The notes: generated from the sequence alone by a model not told the origin. 64,000 nt of DNA from Bacillota bacterium (GCA_023421735.1 JAEZSP010000013.1:53718-117717), one strand, 5' to 3'. Positions 23,269 to 32,423 are shown, counted from the stretch's first letter. A program made the numbers and translations.

Positions 23269-24885
23269 ATGGAGCACCCGGAACTGACAAAGGAGACGGC
23301 CCGGCGGCGGACGTTTGCCATCATATCGCACCCGGACGCGGGCAAGACGACCTTGACCGAGAAGCTGCTTTTATACGGCGGAGCGATTCGCCAGGCGGGC
23401 TCAGTGAAGGCGCGAAAAGCTGCGCGCCACGCGACAAGCGACTGGATGGAGATCGAGAAACAGCGCGGCATTTCGGTGACGTCTTCCGCCATGCAGTTTG
23501 ATTTCGAGGGCTATCGGATCAACATCCTTGATACGCCCGGGCATCAGGACTTTTCGGAGGATACGTATCGTACGCTCGTCGCGGCAGACAGCGCTGTGAT
23601 GCTCATCGATAACGCAAAGGGCGTCGAGGAACAAACGATCAAGCTGTTTAAGGTTTGCCGAATGCGTTCGATCCCCATCTTCACATTCATCAATAAACTC
23701 GACCGCGCGGGGCGCGATCCGCTGGAGCTGATTCAGGAGCTCGAGGAAGTGCTCGGCATCCGCGCCTGCCCGGTCGATTGGCCGATCGGCATCCATGGCG
23801 ATTTTAAGGGCGTTTACCACCGCGATACGCGCGAAATCGACCTCTACGGCGGCGGCAACCACGGCCAGTCGCAGGTCACGGTCAAGACGGTCTCGATCGA
23901 CGATCCCGCCTGCCCACAGGAACTCGGGAAGGGCTACTATGAAAAGCTCGTCGAGGACGTGGAACTTTTGGACGTTGCAGGCGACCCGTTTAACCTGCAA
24001 ATGATCCTCAGCGGTCAGCTTACTCCCGTGTTTTTCGGATCGGCCTCCAATAACTTCGGCGTGGAACCGTTTCTCAAGCGCTTTCTCACCTACACGAAAT
24101 CGCCCACACCCCGCACGTCCGATGCGGGCCTGATCGACCCGACGGACGAAAAATTCACCGGCTTTATCTTCAAGATTCAGGCAAACATGAACCCCGCGCA
24201 CCGGGACAGGCTCGCGTTCATGCGCGTGTGCTCGGGCGTCTTCGAAAAGGGCATGACGGTGTGGCATTCTTCGACAGGCAACCTGGTCAAGCTCGCACAG
24301 CCCCAGCAGTTCATGGCGCAGGAGCACGAATCCGTCGAAACGGCCTACCCCGGTGATATCATCGGGCTGTTCGATCCCGGCATTTTCCGGTTGGGCGATA
24401 CCATCTGCACCGGCACACCCGTGCGTTTCTCGGGCATCCCGCTGTTCGCGCCGGAATTTTTCTGCCGCGTGAGCCCCGAGGATTCCATGAAGCGCAAACA
24501 GTTTCTTAAGGGCATCTCCCAGCTCTCGCAGGAGGGCGCGATTCAAACCTTCAAGCGGCCGAACATCGGGCGCGAGGAAATGATCGCGGGCGTCGTTGGC
24601 GTGCTTCAGATGGACGTGCTCGAATATCGGCTGAAAAACGAGTACGGCGTGAACATCCTGCGCGAAAATCTGCCGTTCCGGTATGTGCGCTGGATCGCGG
24701 AAATGCCCAAACCCGTCGATAAACTCCGGCTCACGTCCACGACCCAGTACGGCATTGACCGCAATGGGCGTGATGTGCTGCTGTTTGAAAACGAATGGTC
24801 CATCCGACTCGCAGGCGAAAACAACGAAGGTCTGGTACTTGCCGAAACCGCAGACCGGCTCGCCGCCGACGACCTGGAAGCGTAA
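23269..24885 (+). CDS. prfC: Peptide chain release factor 3
   Basis: A 538-residue translational GTPase that recycles class I release factors after peptide release. GTP-binding motifs are HPDAGKTTL (G1), DTPGHQD (G3) and NKLD (G4), followed by the RF3-specific VDWPIGIHGDFKGVYHR and the C-terminal GVVGVLQMDVLEYRLKNEY. The ATG follows CGGGAGGTTGAACCG. It has an ordinary full length. The upstream gap is filled by the palindromic element, and a structured repeat copy follows the gene. Confidence 0.95.
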   Translation: MEHPELTKETARRRTFAIISHPDAGKTTLTEKLLLYGGAIRQAGSVKARKAARHATSDWMEIEKQRGISVTSSAMQFDFEGYRINILDTPGHQDFSEDTYRTLVAADSAVMLIDNAKGVEEQTIKLFKVCRMRSIPIFTFINKLDRAGRDPLELIQELEEVLGIRACPVDWPIGIHGDFKGVYHRDTREIDLYGGGNHGQSQVTVKTVSIDDPACPQELGKGYYEKLVEDVELLDVAGDPFNLQMILSGQLTPVFFGSASNNFGVEPFLKRFLTYTKSPTPRTSDAGLIDPTDEKFTGFIFKIQANMNPAHRDRLAFMRVCSGVFEKGMTVWHSSTGNLVKLAQPQQFMAQEHESVETAYPGDIIGLFDPGIFRLGDTICTGTPVRFSGIPLFAPEFFCRVSPEDSMKRKQFLKGISQLSQEGAIQTFKRPNIGREEMIAGVVGVLQMDVLEYRLKNEYGVNILRENLPFRYVRWIAEMPKPVDKLRLTSTTQYGIDRNGRDVLLFENEWSIRLAGENNEGLVLAETADRLAADDLEA

Positions 24886-24916
24886 GGACCGCAAAGGTCA
24901 TGTCCGCTATCCCGCA

Positions 24917-25062
24917 CCAAGGAATCCTTGCCTGTGGCAAAGCTTGTCCCGCAGGGAATGCTTATGACGAATTGGAAACGCGGCATAAGCACTCGGGATT
25001 CTTGACGCAGCCGGAAAGTCCGCCCTAAGCTGCAATCTGCGAGGACTGCACTGCCGCCGAAA
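24917..25062 (+). repeat. Intergenic structured repeat, copy B
   Basis: It matches copy A (18200-18353) throughout at roughly three quarters identity by eye. It keeps the stem-loop TTGCCTGTGGCAA and GGAAAGTCCGCCC. It fills the gap between prfC and typA, in the same orientation as copy A. Confidence 0.75.
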
Positions 25063-25099
25063 AAACATGAAGTAGACATCAGAAAAGGGGTTCTTATAT

Positions 25100-26929
25100 T
25101 TGAACATCATTCGAGACGACATTCGGAACATCGCCATCATCGCCCACGTCGACCATGGCAAGACGACCCTCGTCGACCAGATGCTCCGACAGTCCGGCAT
25201 TTTCCGCCAGAACCAGCAGGTAATGGAGCGTGTCATGGACTCGAATGATCTCGAGCGCGAGCGCGGGATCACCATCCTTTCCAAAAACACCGCCATCTTC
25301 CACGACGGGATCAAAATCAACATCGTGGATACCCCCGGCCACGCGGATTTCTCCGGCGAGGTGGAACGCGTGCTCAAAATGGTGAGCGGCGTGCTCTTGC
25401 TTGTGGATTCTTTCGAAGGCCCGATGCCGCAGACGCGCTTCGTGCTCAAAAAGGCGCTCGAGCTGAATCTCAAGGTCATTATCGTCGTCAATAAGATCGA
25501 CCGCCCCGATGCCCGCTGCGCGGACGTTGCGGATGAGACGCTCGAACTCCTCCTTGAACTCGACGCGACCGACGAACAGCTCGATAGCCCCATCGTATAT
25601 GCCTCCGGACGCGATGGTTCCGCAACGCTCGATTGGCAGCGCCCGGGCGAGAATCTTCTGCCGCTGTTTGACAAGATCATTGAGCACATCCCCGCGCCCG
25701 AGGGCGATCCGGAGGGACATTTGCAGCTTTTGATCTCGACGATTGATTATAATGAATACGTGGGCAGAATCGGCATCGGCCGCATCGAGCGCGGCAGCAT
25801 CACCGCCGGACAGATGGCCATTCGCTGCGTGTACAATTCCGCATTCGTTTCCGCGCCGACGCGCCTGGGCGGACTGTTTGCGTTCGAAGGCCTCAAGCGT
25901 GTCAACTGTGATACGGCGCGCGTGGGTGACATCGTGGCAATCACGGGCTTTGAGGACCTGCTCATCGGCGACACCATCTGCCAGCCCGCGCTGGCGGAGC
26001 CCCTCCCGTTTGTGAAGATCGACGAACCAACGGTATCCATGACCTTCTGCGTCAACGATAGCCCGTTCGCGGGAACCGAGGGCCAGTTCGTCACCTCGCG
26101 CCATCTGCGCGCGCGCCTCATGAAGGAGGTGCAGACGGATGTCTCCCTGCGCGTCGAGGATACCCAGACCACGGATGCCTTCCGGGTCTATGGGCGCGGC
26201 GAGCTGCATCTGTCGATCCTCATCGAGACCATGCGCCGTCAGGGCTATGAGTTTCAGGTGACCAAGCCCATGGTTGTCTTTAAGGAAATTGACGGCGAAA
26301 TCTGCGAGCCGATTGAGCGGCTTATCTGCGATGTGCCCATGGAGTATTCCGGTACCGTGATCGATAAGATCGGACGTCGGCGCGGTCTTCTCCAATCCAT
26401 GCACGGGCAGGATCGGATGCGTCTCGAGTTCCTTGTGCCCGCGCGCGGCCTGTTCGGCTACCGCAGCGAGTTTTTGACCGACACGCGCGGAGAAGGCATC
26501 ATGAACAGCGTCTTTAACGGCTATGAGCCCTCCAAGGGCGACATTCCCAGCCGTCCCGTCGGTGCGCTCGTCGCCTGGGAGGCGGGCGAGGCAACCAGCT
26601 ATGCGCTGTTCAACATTCAGGATCGCGGCGAACTCTACATCGAAGCGGGCACCAAGGTCTATAACGGCATGATCATCGGCCGCAATTCCCGCCCCGGCGA
26701 TATCGACGTCAACGTCTGTAAGAAAAAACATATGACCAACTCCCGCAATAGCGCCTCCGCCGAGGAGTCCCTCAAAATTACCGGCGTGCGCGTGCCCACC
26801 CTTGAGGAAGCCATTGAGTTCATCGCCGACGATGAGCTTGTGGAAATCACGCCCAAGTCTATCCGTATGCGCAAGGGTATCCTCAATACCGAACAGCGCA
26901 GGAAGCTGGAATCCAGGAAAAAGGCGTAG
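25100..26929 (+). CDS. typA: Ribosome-associated GTPase TypA/BipA
   Basis: A 609-residue translational GTPase that helps ribosome assembly and stress adaptation. Motifs are HVDHGKTTLVDQML (G1), RGITI (G2), DTPGHADFSGEVERVL (G3) and NKIDRPDAR (G4). The BipA C-terminal region is complete, with RGLFGYRSEFLTDTRGEGI and KKKHMTNSRNS near the end. The start codon is TTG at 25100, with AAAAGGGG upstream; no better start exists. It is followed by a G-rich hairpin (26943-26966) with no forward T-tail. Confidence 0.95.
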   Translation: MNIIRDDIRNIAIIAHVDHGKTTLVDQMLRQSGIFRQNQQVMERVMDSNDLERERGITILSKNTAIFHDGIKINIVDTPGHADFSGEVERVLKMVSGVLLLVDSFEGPMPQTRFVLKKALELNLKVIIVVNKIDRPDARCADVADETLELLLELDATDEQLDSPIVYASGRDGSATLDWQRPGENLLPLFDKIIEHIPAPEGDPEGHLQLLISTIDYNEYVGRIGIGRIERGSITAGQMAIRCVYNSAFVSAPTRLGGLFAFEGLKRVNCDTARVGDIVAITGFEDLLIGDTICQPALAEPLPFVKIDEPTVSMTFCVNDSPFAGTEGQFVTSRHLRARLMKEVQTDVSLRVEDTQTTDAFRVYGRGELHLSILIETMRRQGYEFQVTKPMVVFKEIDGEICEPIERLICDVPMEYSGTVIDKIGRRRGLLQSMHGQDRMRLEFLVPARGLFGYRSEFLTDTRGEGIMNSVFNGYEPSKGDIPSRPVGALVAWEAGEATSYALFNIQDRGELYIEAGTKVYNGMIIGRNSRPGDIDVNVCKKKHMTNSRNSASAEESLKITGVRVPTLEEAIEFIADDELVEITPKSIRMRKGILNTEQRRKLESRKKA

Positions 26930-27010
26930 CGGGCGCACACAAAAAAGGGGGGACTTTGCCCCCTTGCGTTCCGTTGCGGTTCCATTGCATAATCGTCCTT
27001 CGGAGGTTTC

Positions 27011-28069
27011 ATGCGCGTTACTTCGGTCCGGTTGAAAAACTATAGAAACTATGAGGACTGTTCGTTCGCGCCCTGCGCGGGCGTCACGGTCTTTATGGGC
27101 GATAACGCGCAGGGGAAGACGAACGCGCTCGAGGCCATCTATCTCACGTGCGCAGGCCGTTCACATCGGACGCGGCAGGATCGGGAGCTGGTCAGGTGGG
27201 GCGCCGAGATGGCGTCCGTACATGTAACGGCCGATCGGCGCGATGGTTCGCACGAGGTGGAAATGAAGATCCCCGTGGCGGGCCGGCGCGTGATCGAAAT
27301 TGCGGGACAGAAGGCGGCGCGGTCGGGAGAACTCTTGGGCCATGTGACAGGCGTTCTTTTTTCGCCGGAGGATCTGACGATGGTGAAGGACGGGCCCGGC
27401 GAGCGTCGCAGGTTTGTCGATATCGCCCTGTCGCAAATCAGACCGGCGTATTATTATGCACTTCAACGCTACGCAAGGGCGCTCAAGCAGCGCAACGAAC
27501 TTCTTCGGGCACAGTCGGTTGCCGCGCTCGATGATTTCGATGCGGAACTTGCGCGCGCCGGCGCGGAGGTCATGCGCAATCGCGCCTGGTATGTCGGACA
27601 GCTGAGCGCTGCGGCGGTCGAAACGCACGCGCGCATCGCCCAAAATCGCGAGGCGCTTGCGCTCGAATATCGCCCCGGTGCAGGTGAAGATATGCTGGAA
27701 AAGCTGCGCGTTAATCGCGCGGCCGATTTAAAGCGCATGACGACTTCCGTCGGTGCGCACCGCGACGATGTTGCGATCTTGATCGATGGCCGTGACGCCC
27801 GCATCTTCGGTTCCCAGGGACAACAGCGCACCGCCGCGCTCTCCCTTCGGCTCTCGGAATTGCGCGTCATGCGCGATGCATGCGGCGAATGGCCGATATT
27901 GATGCTCGATGATGTGATGAGCGAGCTCGATCCGGCACGCCGCCGCAGCCTCGTCGATTCGCTCGAGGACGTACAGACCATCATCACCTGCACCGATTCG
28001 GATGACCTCGCGGGCGCGAAGATTGGCGCGATCTACCGCGTGGAGGCGGCACGGCTCACAAAAGTGTGA
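27011..28069 (+). CDS. recF: DNA replication/repair protein RecF
   Basis: A 352-residue SMC-like ATPase that helps load RecA at gaps. Features are LKNYRNYEDCSF at the N-terminus, Walker A GDNAQGKTNALEAIY, the SVGAHRDDVAI segment, the ABC-type signature GQQRTAALSLRLSE and Walker B LMLDDVMSELD. The ATG follows TCGGAGGTTTC. In most Firmicutes recF lies with dnaA-dnaN near the origin. Here neighbours are typA upstream and an unrelated convergent gene downstream, so it has been relocated or is a second copy. Confidence 0.94.
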   Translation: MRVTSVRLKNYRNYEDCSFAPCAGVTVFMGDNAQGKTNALEAIYLTCAGRSHRTRQDRELVRWGAEMASVHVTADRRDGSHEVEMKIPVAGRRVIEIAGQKAARSGELLGHVTGVLFSPEDLTMVKDGPGERRRFVDIALSQIRPAYYYALQRYARALKQRNELLRAQSVAALDDFDAELARAGAEVMRNRAWYVGQLSAAAVETHARIAQNREALALEYRPGAGEDMLEKLRVNRAADLKRMTTSVGAHRDDVAILIDGRDARIFGSQGQQRTAALSLRLSELRVMRDACGEWPILMLDDVMSELDPARRRSLVDSLEDVQTIITCTDSDDLAGAKIGAIYRVEAARLTKV

Positions 28070-28087
28070 GCGCGCCGCCTCCCGTTT

Positions 28088-28519
28088 TTACATCAGGAAA
28101 TCCTTCATCCGTTCGATCGCTTCCTGCTGCCGCGTGATGAACCGACTCGCGGCGTCCTGCGCCACGGCGTCCGCGTCCGGAAACTCGTTGCGCGCCTTCG
28201 TCGTGTCGATTACGCCCATGGTCGCCCCTTGAATGACGATGTCCGCCAGATGGGATCGCGAGCGGTCGGTCAGCGTGTTCATCCGGATGCCCGCCCACAT
28301 GCCCGCGCGCGCCAGCGGACCCTTTGCGTCCGGCTTTTCTCCAAATTCACGCAGTTGTTCTTCGGCGTCGCGCACGGTATCCCTGTAGTAGTCGCGCTCG
28401 CACGCAAGTTCGCTTCGCATTTCATCGTCCTCTGCTCTTGCCAAAAGCTGGTTTGCGGCGTCGTAGCCCGTGCGGGCGTTTTCCGCCACGCGGCTCAATA
28501 ATTTTGCTGTTTGATCCAA
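28088..28519 (-). CDS. Helical-bundle protein of unknown function, DUF2383/ferritin-like
   Basis: A 143-residue, mostly alpha-helical protein with long amphipathic helices (AKLLSRVAENARTGYDAANQ; LRSELACERDYYRDT-like region) and a conserved-looking middle GPLARAGMWAGIRMNTLTDR, SHLADIVIQGATMG. The pattern suggests a four-helix bundle similar to DUF2383 proteins, many of which are spore or stress associated. That link is inferred. The TTG at 28519 was chosen as start because GGGAGGTGCGCGAAA precedes it. It is convergent with recF, 18 bases away. Confidence 0.6.
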   Translation of the reverse strand: MDQTAKLLSRVAENARTGYDAANQLLARAEDDEMRSELACERDYYRDTVRDAEEQLREFGEKPDAKGPLARAGMWAGIRMNTLTDRSRSHLADIVIQGATMGVIDTTKARNEFPDADAVAQDAASRFITRQQEAIERMKDFLM

Positions 28520-28639
28520 TTTCGCGCACCTCCCACGCGTATTTTTTGCGCCGTACGCGCACGCTATGCCTGACAATGATTGATCTGCGCGTCAATTTGT
28601 TGTCGAATTGGGCATTGATTAGACGTTTTCCGCCAAGTG

Positions 28640-28668
28640 TTGCAGAAACAAAAGTGAATATGTATAAT
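28640..28668 (+). promoter_or_regulatory. Promoter of the two-component operon
   Basis: TTGCAG and TATAAT are 17 bases apart, 32 bases upstream of the response regulator start. Confidence 0.75.
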
Positions 28669-28700
28669 GTGAATATGAATGTGGCGCGAGAGGTGTTTTT

Positions 28701-29396
28701 ATGTCAATGTATCCGCTTATTCTGATCTGCGACGACGATCCCGTTGTGCATGAATCGCTCGGATTGTACCTTGGTTCCGAGGGTTATGAGCATCAGTCGG
28801 CGTATGACGGACAGCAGGCAATCGAGATGTTCGAGAATTTGCATCCGGACATGATCGTCCTGGATTTGATGATGCCAAAGATGTCCGGTATCGACGTCTG
28901 TCGCACCATTCGCCAGACGAGCCAGACACCCATTATCATGCTGACGGCAAAGGGTGAGGAGATCGACCGCATACTGGGCCTGGAGCTCGGCGCGGACGAC
29001 TACATCGTCAAACCCTTCAGCCCGCGCGAGGTGCTCGCGCGCATCAAAGCGGTGCTCCGCCGCTTCTCGGAGAAGGCCGCCGAGGAGGATTCCTCCATCG
29101 TGCGGTTGCCGCAGCTTGAAATTTCGCTTGAGAATTATCAGGTCAAGGCCGGTGGCAAGGTGGTTCCGTGTACGCCCAAAGAGGTTGAAATCCTGCACAT
29201 GCTGACCTCAAATGTGGGTCAGGTATTCAGCCGGGAACAGATTCTCTCCCGCGTATGGGGCTATGATTACTTCGGTGACACGCGCACGGTGGATGCACAC
29301 ATCAAGAGGATCCGCCAAAAGCTCCCGCAGGAAAACGTCCCGTGGGCGCTCAAGACGGTGTACGGCGTCGGCTACCGCTTCGAGGTTAACGGATGA
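28701..29396 (+). CDS. OmpR/PhoB-family response regulator
   Basis: A 231-residue transcription regulator. The receiver domain (about 1-120) has the acidic pocket ICDDDP, the phospho-acceptor Asp55 in IVLDLMMPK, the threonine in MLTAKGEE and the lysine in DDYIVKPFSPRE. Residues 130-230 are a winged-helix DNA-binding domain (CTPKEVEILHMLTSNVGQVF, TVDAHIKRIRQKL, TVYGVGYRF). The ATG follows GAGAGGTGTTTTT. It is paired with the kinase gene 1 base downstream. The profile is WalR/PhoP/VicR-like, but sequence alone cannot name the regulon. Confidence 0.94.
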   Translation: MSMYPLILICDDDPVVHESLGLYLGSEGYEHQSAYDGQQAIEMFENLHPDMIVLDLMMPKMSGIDVCRTIRQTSQTPIIMLTAKGEEIDRILGLELGADDYIVKPFSPREVLARIKAVLRRFSEKAAEEDSSIVRLPQLEISLENYQVKAGGKVVPCTPKEVEILHMLTSNVGQVFSREQILSRVWGYDYFGDTRTVDAHIKRIRQKLPQENVPWALKTVYGVGYRFEVNG

Positions 29397-29397
29397 T

Positions 29398-30798
29398 ATG
29401 AAAAATAAGGGCGTGCTGACAAAGCGCGTGGTGATGCTCTCGGCGATCGTCGTTTCGACGGCGGTCGCCGGGATGCTCATCGCCGGGCTCATATTGGCGT
29501 TGTCAACGGGTTTGCCCGCTTGGGTGGACGTCTTGCTTGGCGCGCTCATTGGCGCCCTCTTTGGTTCGGCCGCCGGTTACATATTCGTCAAATCCTTCGT
29601 CAAGGCATCTGTCGAGCCGATTACCGCGCTCAGAGATGCGGCAGTCAAGATCGCGGGCGGCGCGCTCGAGACCCGCGCAAACGAGAAATGGCCGGGTGAA
29701 CTCGGCGAACTCGGCAGTGCGATCAATCATCTTTCCTACCAACTTTCCTACAATATGTACCAGTTGATCCTCGAGCGCAATCGGCTCAAGCAGATGCTGG
29801 ATAACCTTTCGGAGGGCATCATCGCGGTGGACGCGGAGGGCAAGCTGACCCATTGCAATCCTGCCGTAGATGCGCTCATGGGCTCCGACACGCACGTCTC
29901 GGATACGCGGCTTCACCGGATGGACGGCGGTCGCGTGTGGCAGGATTTCAAAAACGCGATTGAAACGGGCGACTCGGTCGAGCGCAGCGTGGAGCTGCGC
30001 GGCAAGGTCGTTCGGATCGCGATCTCGCCTATCATCGACGAAATTGGCGAAACGGCTGGCGCGGTCGGCCTCTTCTCAGACATCACCCAGCAGGAGCGCC
30101 TCGAGCGCACGCGCAGGGACTATGTGGCAAACGTATCCCATGAAATGCGCACGCCCCTCACCGCCGTGCGCGCGCTCATCGAGCCGCTCAAGGAAGGCAT
30201 GGTGAAGGACGAAGCGTCGCGCATGCGTTATTATGACATCATTCTGCGCGAGGTCATGCGGCTTTCCCGGCTCATCGCCGATCTCATGGAACTCTCCCGG
30301 CTCCAGAGCGGTGCCCTCGCCATCGAAAAAAGGCGCATGAAGCTCGACGACCTTGTCTATGATGTGTGCGAACGCTATCAGATGATCGCCGAGGAACACG
30401 ATCTGACGTTCAAGCTCGAAACTGACTTTTCAACGCTCCCGGATGTCTACGCGAACGCAGATCGCGTGGAGCAGATGCTGGTCATTTTGCTCGATAATGC
30501 GATTAAGTACACGGAAGCCGGCACGGTTTCCGTCTCCGCGCAGGCCGATGACGACAAGGTGACAATCTCCGTCTCCGATACCGGAATCGGCATTGCCCAG
30601 GAGGATTTGCCCTATGTGTTTGATCGGTTCTATAAGGTCGATAAGGCGCATTCCGGCAACGGATCCGGCCTCGGCCTCTCCATCGCCCGCGAGCTTTGGA
30701 ACTGGATGGGCGAAGAACTCACCGTCGAAAGCGAAAAGGGCAAGGGTACGACCTTCCGCTTCACCATCTCCCGTAAGGACGGAGATGCGGAAGCCTGA
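29398..30798 (+). CDS. Membrane sensor histidine kinase (WalK/PhoR type)
   Basis: A 466-residue kinase. Two membrane helices (about 12-36 and 42-66) enclose almost no extracellular loop. Then come a HAMP-like segment (70-120), a PAS domain (about 125-235: LDNLSEGIIAVDAEGKLTHC), a HisKA domain with His248 in VANVSHEMRTPLTAVRAL, and an ATPase domain with VILLDNAIKYTEAG, DTGIGI and GNGSGLGLSIAREL. The near absence of an external domain suggests it senses within the membrane or through the PAS domain. The ATG at 29398 follows the regulator stop codon. The longer upstream reading is a shadow. Confidence 0.93.
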   Translation: MKNKGVLTKRVVMLSAIVVSTAVAGMLIAGLILALSTGLPAWVDVLLGALIGALFGSAAGYIFVKSFVKASVEPITALRDAAVKIAGGALETRANEKWPGELGELGSAINHLSYQLSYNMYQLILERNRLKQMLDNLSEGIIAVDAEGKLTHCNPAVDALMGSDTHVSDTRLHRMDGGRVWQDFKNAIETGDSVERSVELRGKVVRIAISPIIDEIGETAGAVGLFSDITQQERLERTRRDYVANVSHEMRTPLTAVRALIEPLKEGMVKDEASRMRYYDIILREVMRLSRLIADLMELSRLQSGALAIEKRRMKLDDLVYDVCERYQMIAEEHDLTFKLETDFSTLPDVYANADRVEQMLVILLDNAIKYTEAGTVSVSAQADDDKVTISVSDTGIGIAQEDLPYVFDRFYKVDKAHSGNGSGLGLSIARELWNWMGEELTVESEKGKGTTFRFTISRKDGDAEA

Positions 30799-30834
30799 CG
30801 CAAGATCATACTTATTCCAAATATTAGTATAAGA

Positions 30835-30874
30835 AACCGCGCGGATCAAATTCAGTGATCCGCGCGGTTGTTTT
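30835..30874. terminator. Bidirectional terminator between the kinase and a convergent gene
   Basis: AACCGCGCGGATCA (30835-30848) and TGATCCGCGCGGTT (30856-30869) pair perfectly over 14 bases with a T-rich tail on the forward side (GTTTTG) and an A-rich stretch on the other. It overlaps the last codons of the reverse-strand gene that ends at 30852. Confidence 0.9.
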
Positions 30875-31547
30875 GTGGTGCCGCCATCTGTGCGTTTTTG
30901 GGGATTGTTTCGTTCATTTCAATCTCGGTAAATGTCTCGCCGCATAGATCGGCAAGCACGTCGATGGTCGCATCCCCGCCAAATGAGACGGGCAGGTAGG
31001 CCGAATAGACGGTTACAATGCCATCGCCTGTCATGCAATACGAGCACACGACGAGTACATCCGCCCCGTCGCGCATCAGGATGACGAACGCATCCTGATC
31101 CCATCCCTCCGGCGCAAGGTACGATTTCGATGTGGCGGACAGGGAGTTGACAATGAGCGAGTCGACCCCCATTTTGCTTGCCGTTATGCTGACTAACATG
31201 GTGGGCGAGACACGGTCAAGAATCATCTGATATTGGTCGTCCGTCAGGCCTCTAAAGCCTTCTACATCCTCACTGGTTGCCAGTTTGGCGACATATACAT
31301 CCCGATCAGCAGCGCAAACAAATATGTGATCGGGTTCATGGCAGGATGCGTTTCCATATGAGCTTGCCATGGCGGCGATTTTGGGATCGCTGCTGCTGAA
31401 TTGAATGAGATCGCTGCAGGCATATGCGTCCATTTTTGCGGCAACTTCGGTCGCTGTTTGGATGTAAAACTGGTTCGGCGTTTCCGCCTGTGCGGCGGGT
31501 GTGAGAAAAAGTAGAAGCGCTGCGAAAAAACACACATACCTTCTCAG
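30852..31547 (-). CDS. Secreted protein of unknown function
   Basis: A protein of about 231 residues with a good signal peptide (RRYVCFFAALLLFLTPAAQA), but no ATG, GTG or TTG at its natural beginning. The best fit is CTG at 31547 preceded by GGGAG. The first ATG in frame (31601) lies inside the neighbouring gene and has no ribosome site, and a GTG at about 31535 would cut into the signal peptide. The mature part (VAAKMDAYACSDLIQFSSSD and three further cysteines) matches no family I recognise. It is the last gene of a three-gene reverse operon and ends inside the terminator hairpin. Confidence 0.6.
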   Translation of the reverse strand: MRRYVCFFAALLLFLTPAAQAETPNQFYIQTATEVAAKMDAYACSDLIQFSSSDPKIAAMASSYGNASCHEPDHIFVCAADRDVYVAKLATSEDVEGFRGLTDDQYQMILDRVSPTMLVSITASKMGVDSLIVNSLSATSKSYLAPEGWDQDAFVILMRDGADVLVVCSYCMTGDGIVTVYSAYLPVSFGGDATIDVLADLCGETFTEIEMNETIPKNAQMAAPQNNRADH

Positions 31548-31557
31548 GTTTTTCTCC

Positions 31558-31752
31558 CTATAGCTTATATGTCTGCCCCGTAATGTAGAGCGCGTCCCCA
31601 TAGAAGTAGATGATCACAAAACAGAGCGCGCATACGAGCGCGAATACAAAGCCAATGAACGCGAGTCCCTTGGATCGCGTAAACAACCCGTAGAGCATTT
31701 GTATGAGTGCGATCGCGCCTACGATCAGGAGTGCCAATGTGTAATTATTCAT
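31558..31752 (-). CDS. Small two-helix membrane protein
   Basis: A 64-residue protein with helices at about 6-23 and 31-51 and a short polar turn (FTRSKG). It overlaps the upstream gene by 8 bases and sits 10 bases before the downstream secreted-protein frame, so it is in the same operon. Function is unknown; the context suggests a membrane partner for the two exported proteins. Confidence 0.7.
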   Translation of the reverse strand: MNNYTLALLIVGAIALIQMLYGLFTRSKGLAFIGFVFALVCALCFVIIYFYGDALYITGQTYKL

Positions 31753-32329
31753 TTCCGTTCACCACTTCCAGCGTCGTATAACTGTTCATCAAGTCGAGCA
31801 CCGTCTGCGCAAAGTCGGTATTTCCGTCCATGGGGTAAAAATAGAACGTGTAGACACCCTTTCCCGGGATGAGGATCGCGCAGTCGGAAGCGTTGTTTTC
31901 GTAGTCCGAGTAGCACACGAATTCAGTCTCGCCAAACGTATTCAAAAAGATGGATGCATAGTTGTCGTTGAGCGTCAGCGAAACGCCCAGCGCGTTCATG
32001 TCCGCATAGGCGCCGGTATCCTCCGCGCGGCCAACGAACATGAAGTGCGTTCCGTCGCCAAAGCATGCAATCATGCCGTTTTCGGATTGCGCGTCGGAAA
32101 GCGCATAATTCTTCCAATGCGCGGGAATCTGCATCTTAAAAAGTCCGTCGAATGCGATCCAGTAAGGCGCCGAAACGTCCATGGTCTCCCCGTTGAAGTC
32201 GTAAAGGTCGTATACCGCGCCGGCCGCATCCTCTGTCTGCGTTGGCGCGGGGGAGGGGGTTGCGCCTTCTGCCCATGCACCCGCCGATATCAGTAGGAGC
32301 GAGATGAAGATCGATAAGATTTTTTTCAT
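31745..32329 (-). CDS. Secreted protein of unknown function
   Basis: A 194-residue protein with a signal peptide (MKKILSIFISLLLISAGAWA) followed by a Ser/Pro/Thr linker and a globular part (SAPYWIAFDGLFKMQIPAHW, YTFYFYPMDGNTDFAQTVL). The segment MQIPAHWKNY is like the start of many secreted PsbP-like or DUF4367-like folds, but no family is certain. The ATG follows GGAGGTGTTCGG. It is the first gene of the reverse operon and is driven by the promoter at 32353-32381. Confidence 0.7.
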   Translation of the reverse strand: MKKILSIFISLLLISAGAWAEGATPSPAPTQTEDAAGAVYDLYDFNGETMDVSAPYWIAFDGLFKMQIPAHWKNYALSDAQSENGMIACFGDGTHFMFVGRAEDTGAYADMNALGVSLTLNDNYASIFLNTFGETEFVCYSDYENNASDCAILIPGKGVYTFYFYPMDGNTDFAQTVLDLMNSYTTLEVVNGNE

Positions 32330-32352
32330 CCGAACACCTCCATTCTATCAGG

Positions 32353-32381
32353 ATTATAACAGTTCTTTCACCCCGCCGCAA
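32353..32381 (-). promoter_or_regulatory. Promoter of the secreted-protein operon
   Basis: On the reverse strand TTGCGG and TATAAT are exactly 17 bases apart, 24 bases before the ATG at 32329. It is back to back with the MoxR promoter. Confidence 0.7.
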
Positions 32382-32423
32382 CCCGAAAAAGTGAACTATA
32401 TTTTAACATGGTTGGATTTTGCT

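Noticed and set aside
23401..24894. Reverse ORF of 497 codons opposite prfC
   Set aside because: prfC is intact on the other strand and the antisense product shows no domain.
25094..26938. Reverse ORF of 614 codons opposite typA
   Set aside because: typA has complete GTPase motifs on the forward strand. The antisense frame is open only because of codon bias.
26943..26966. Terminator after typA
   Set aside because: AAGGGGG and CCCCCTT pair, but the T-run lies only on the reverse strand, where no gene ends. It is not called as a forward terminator.
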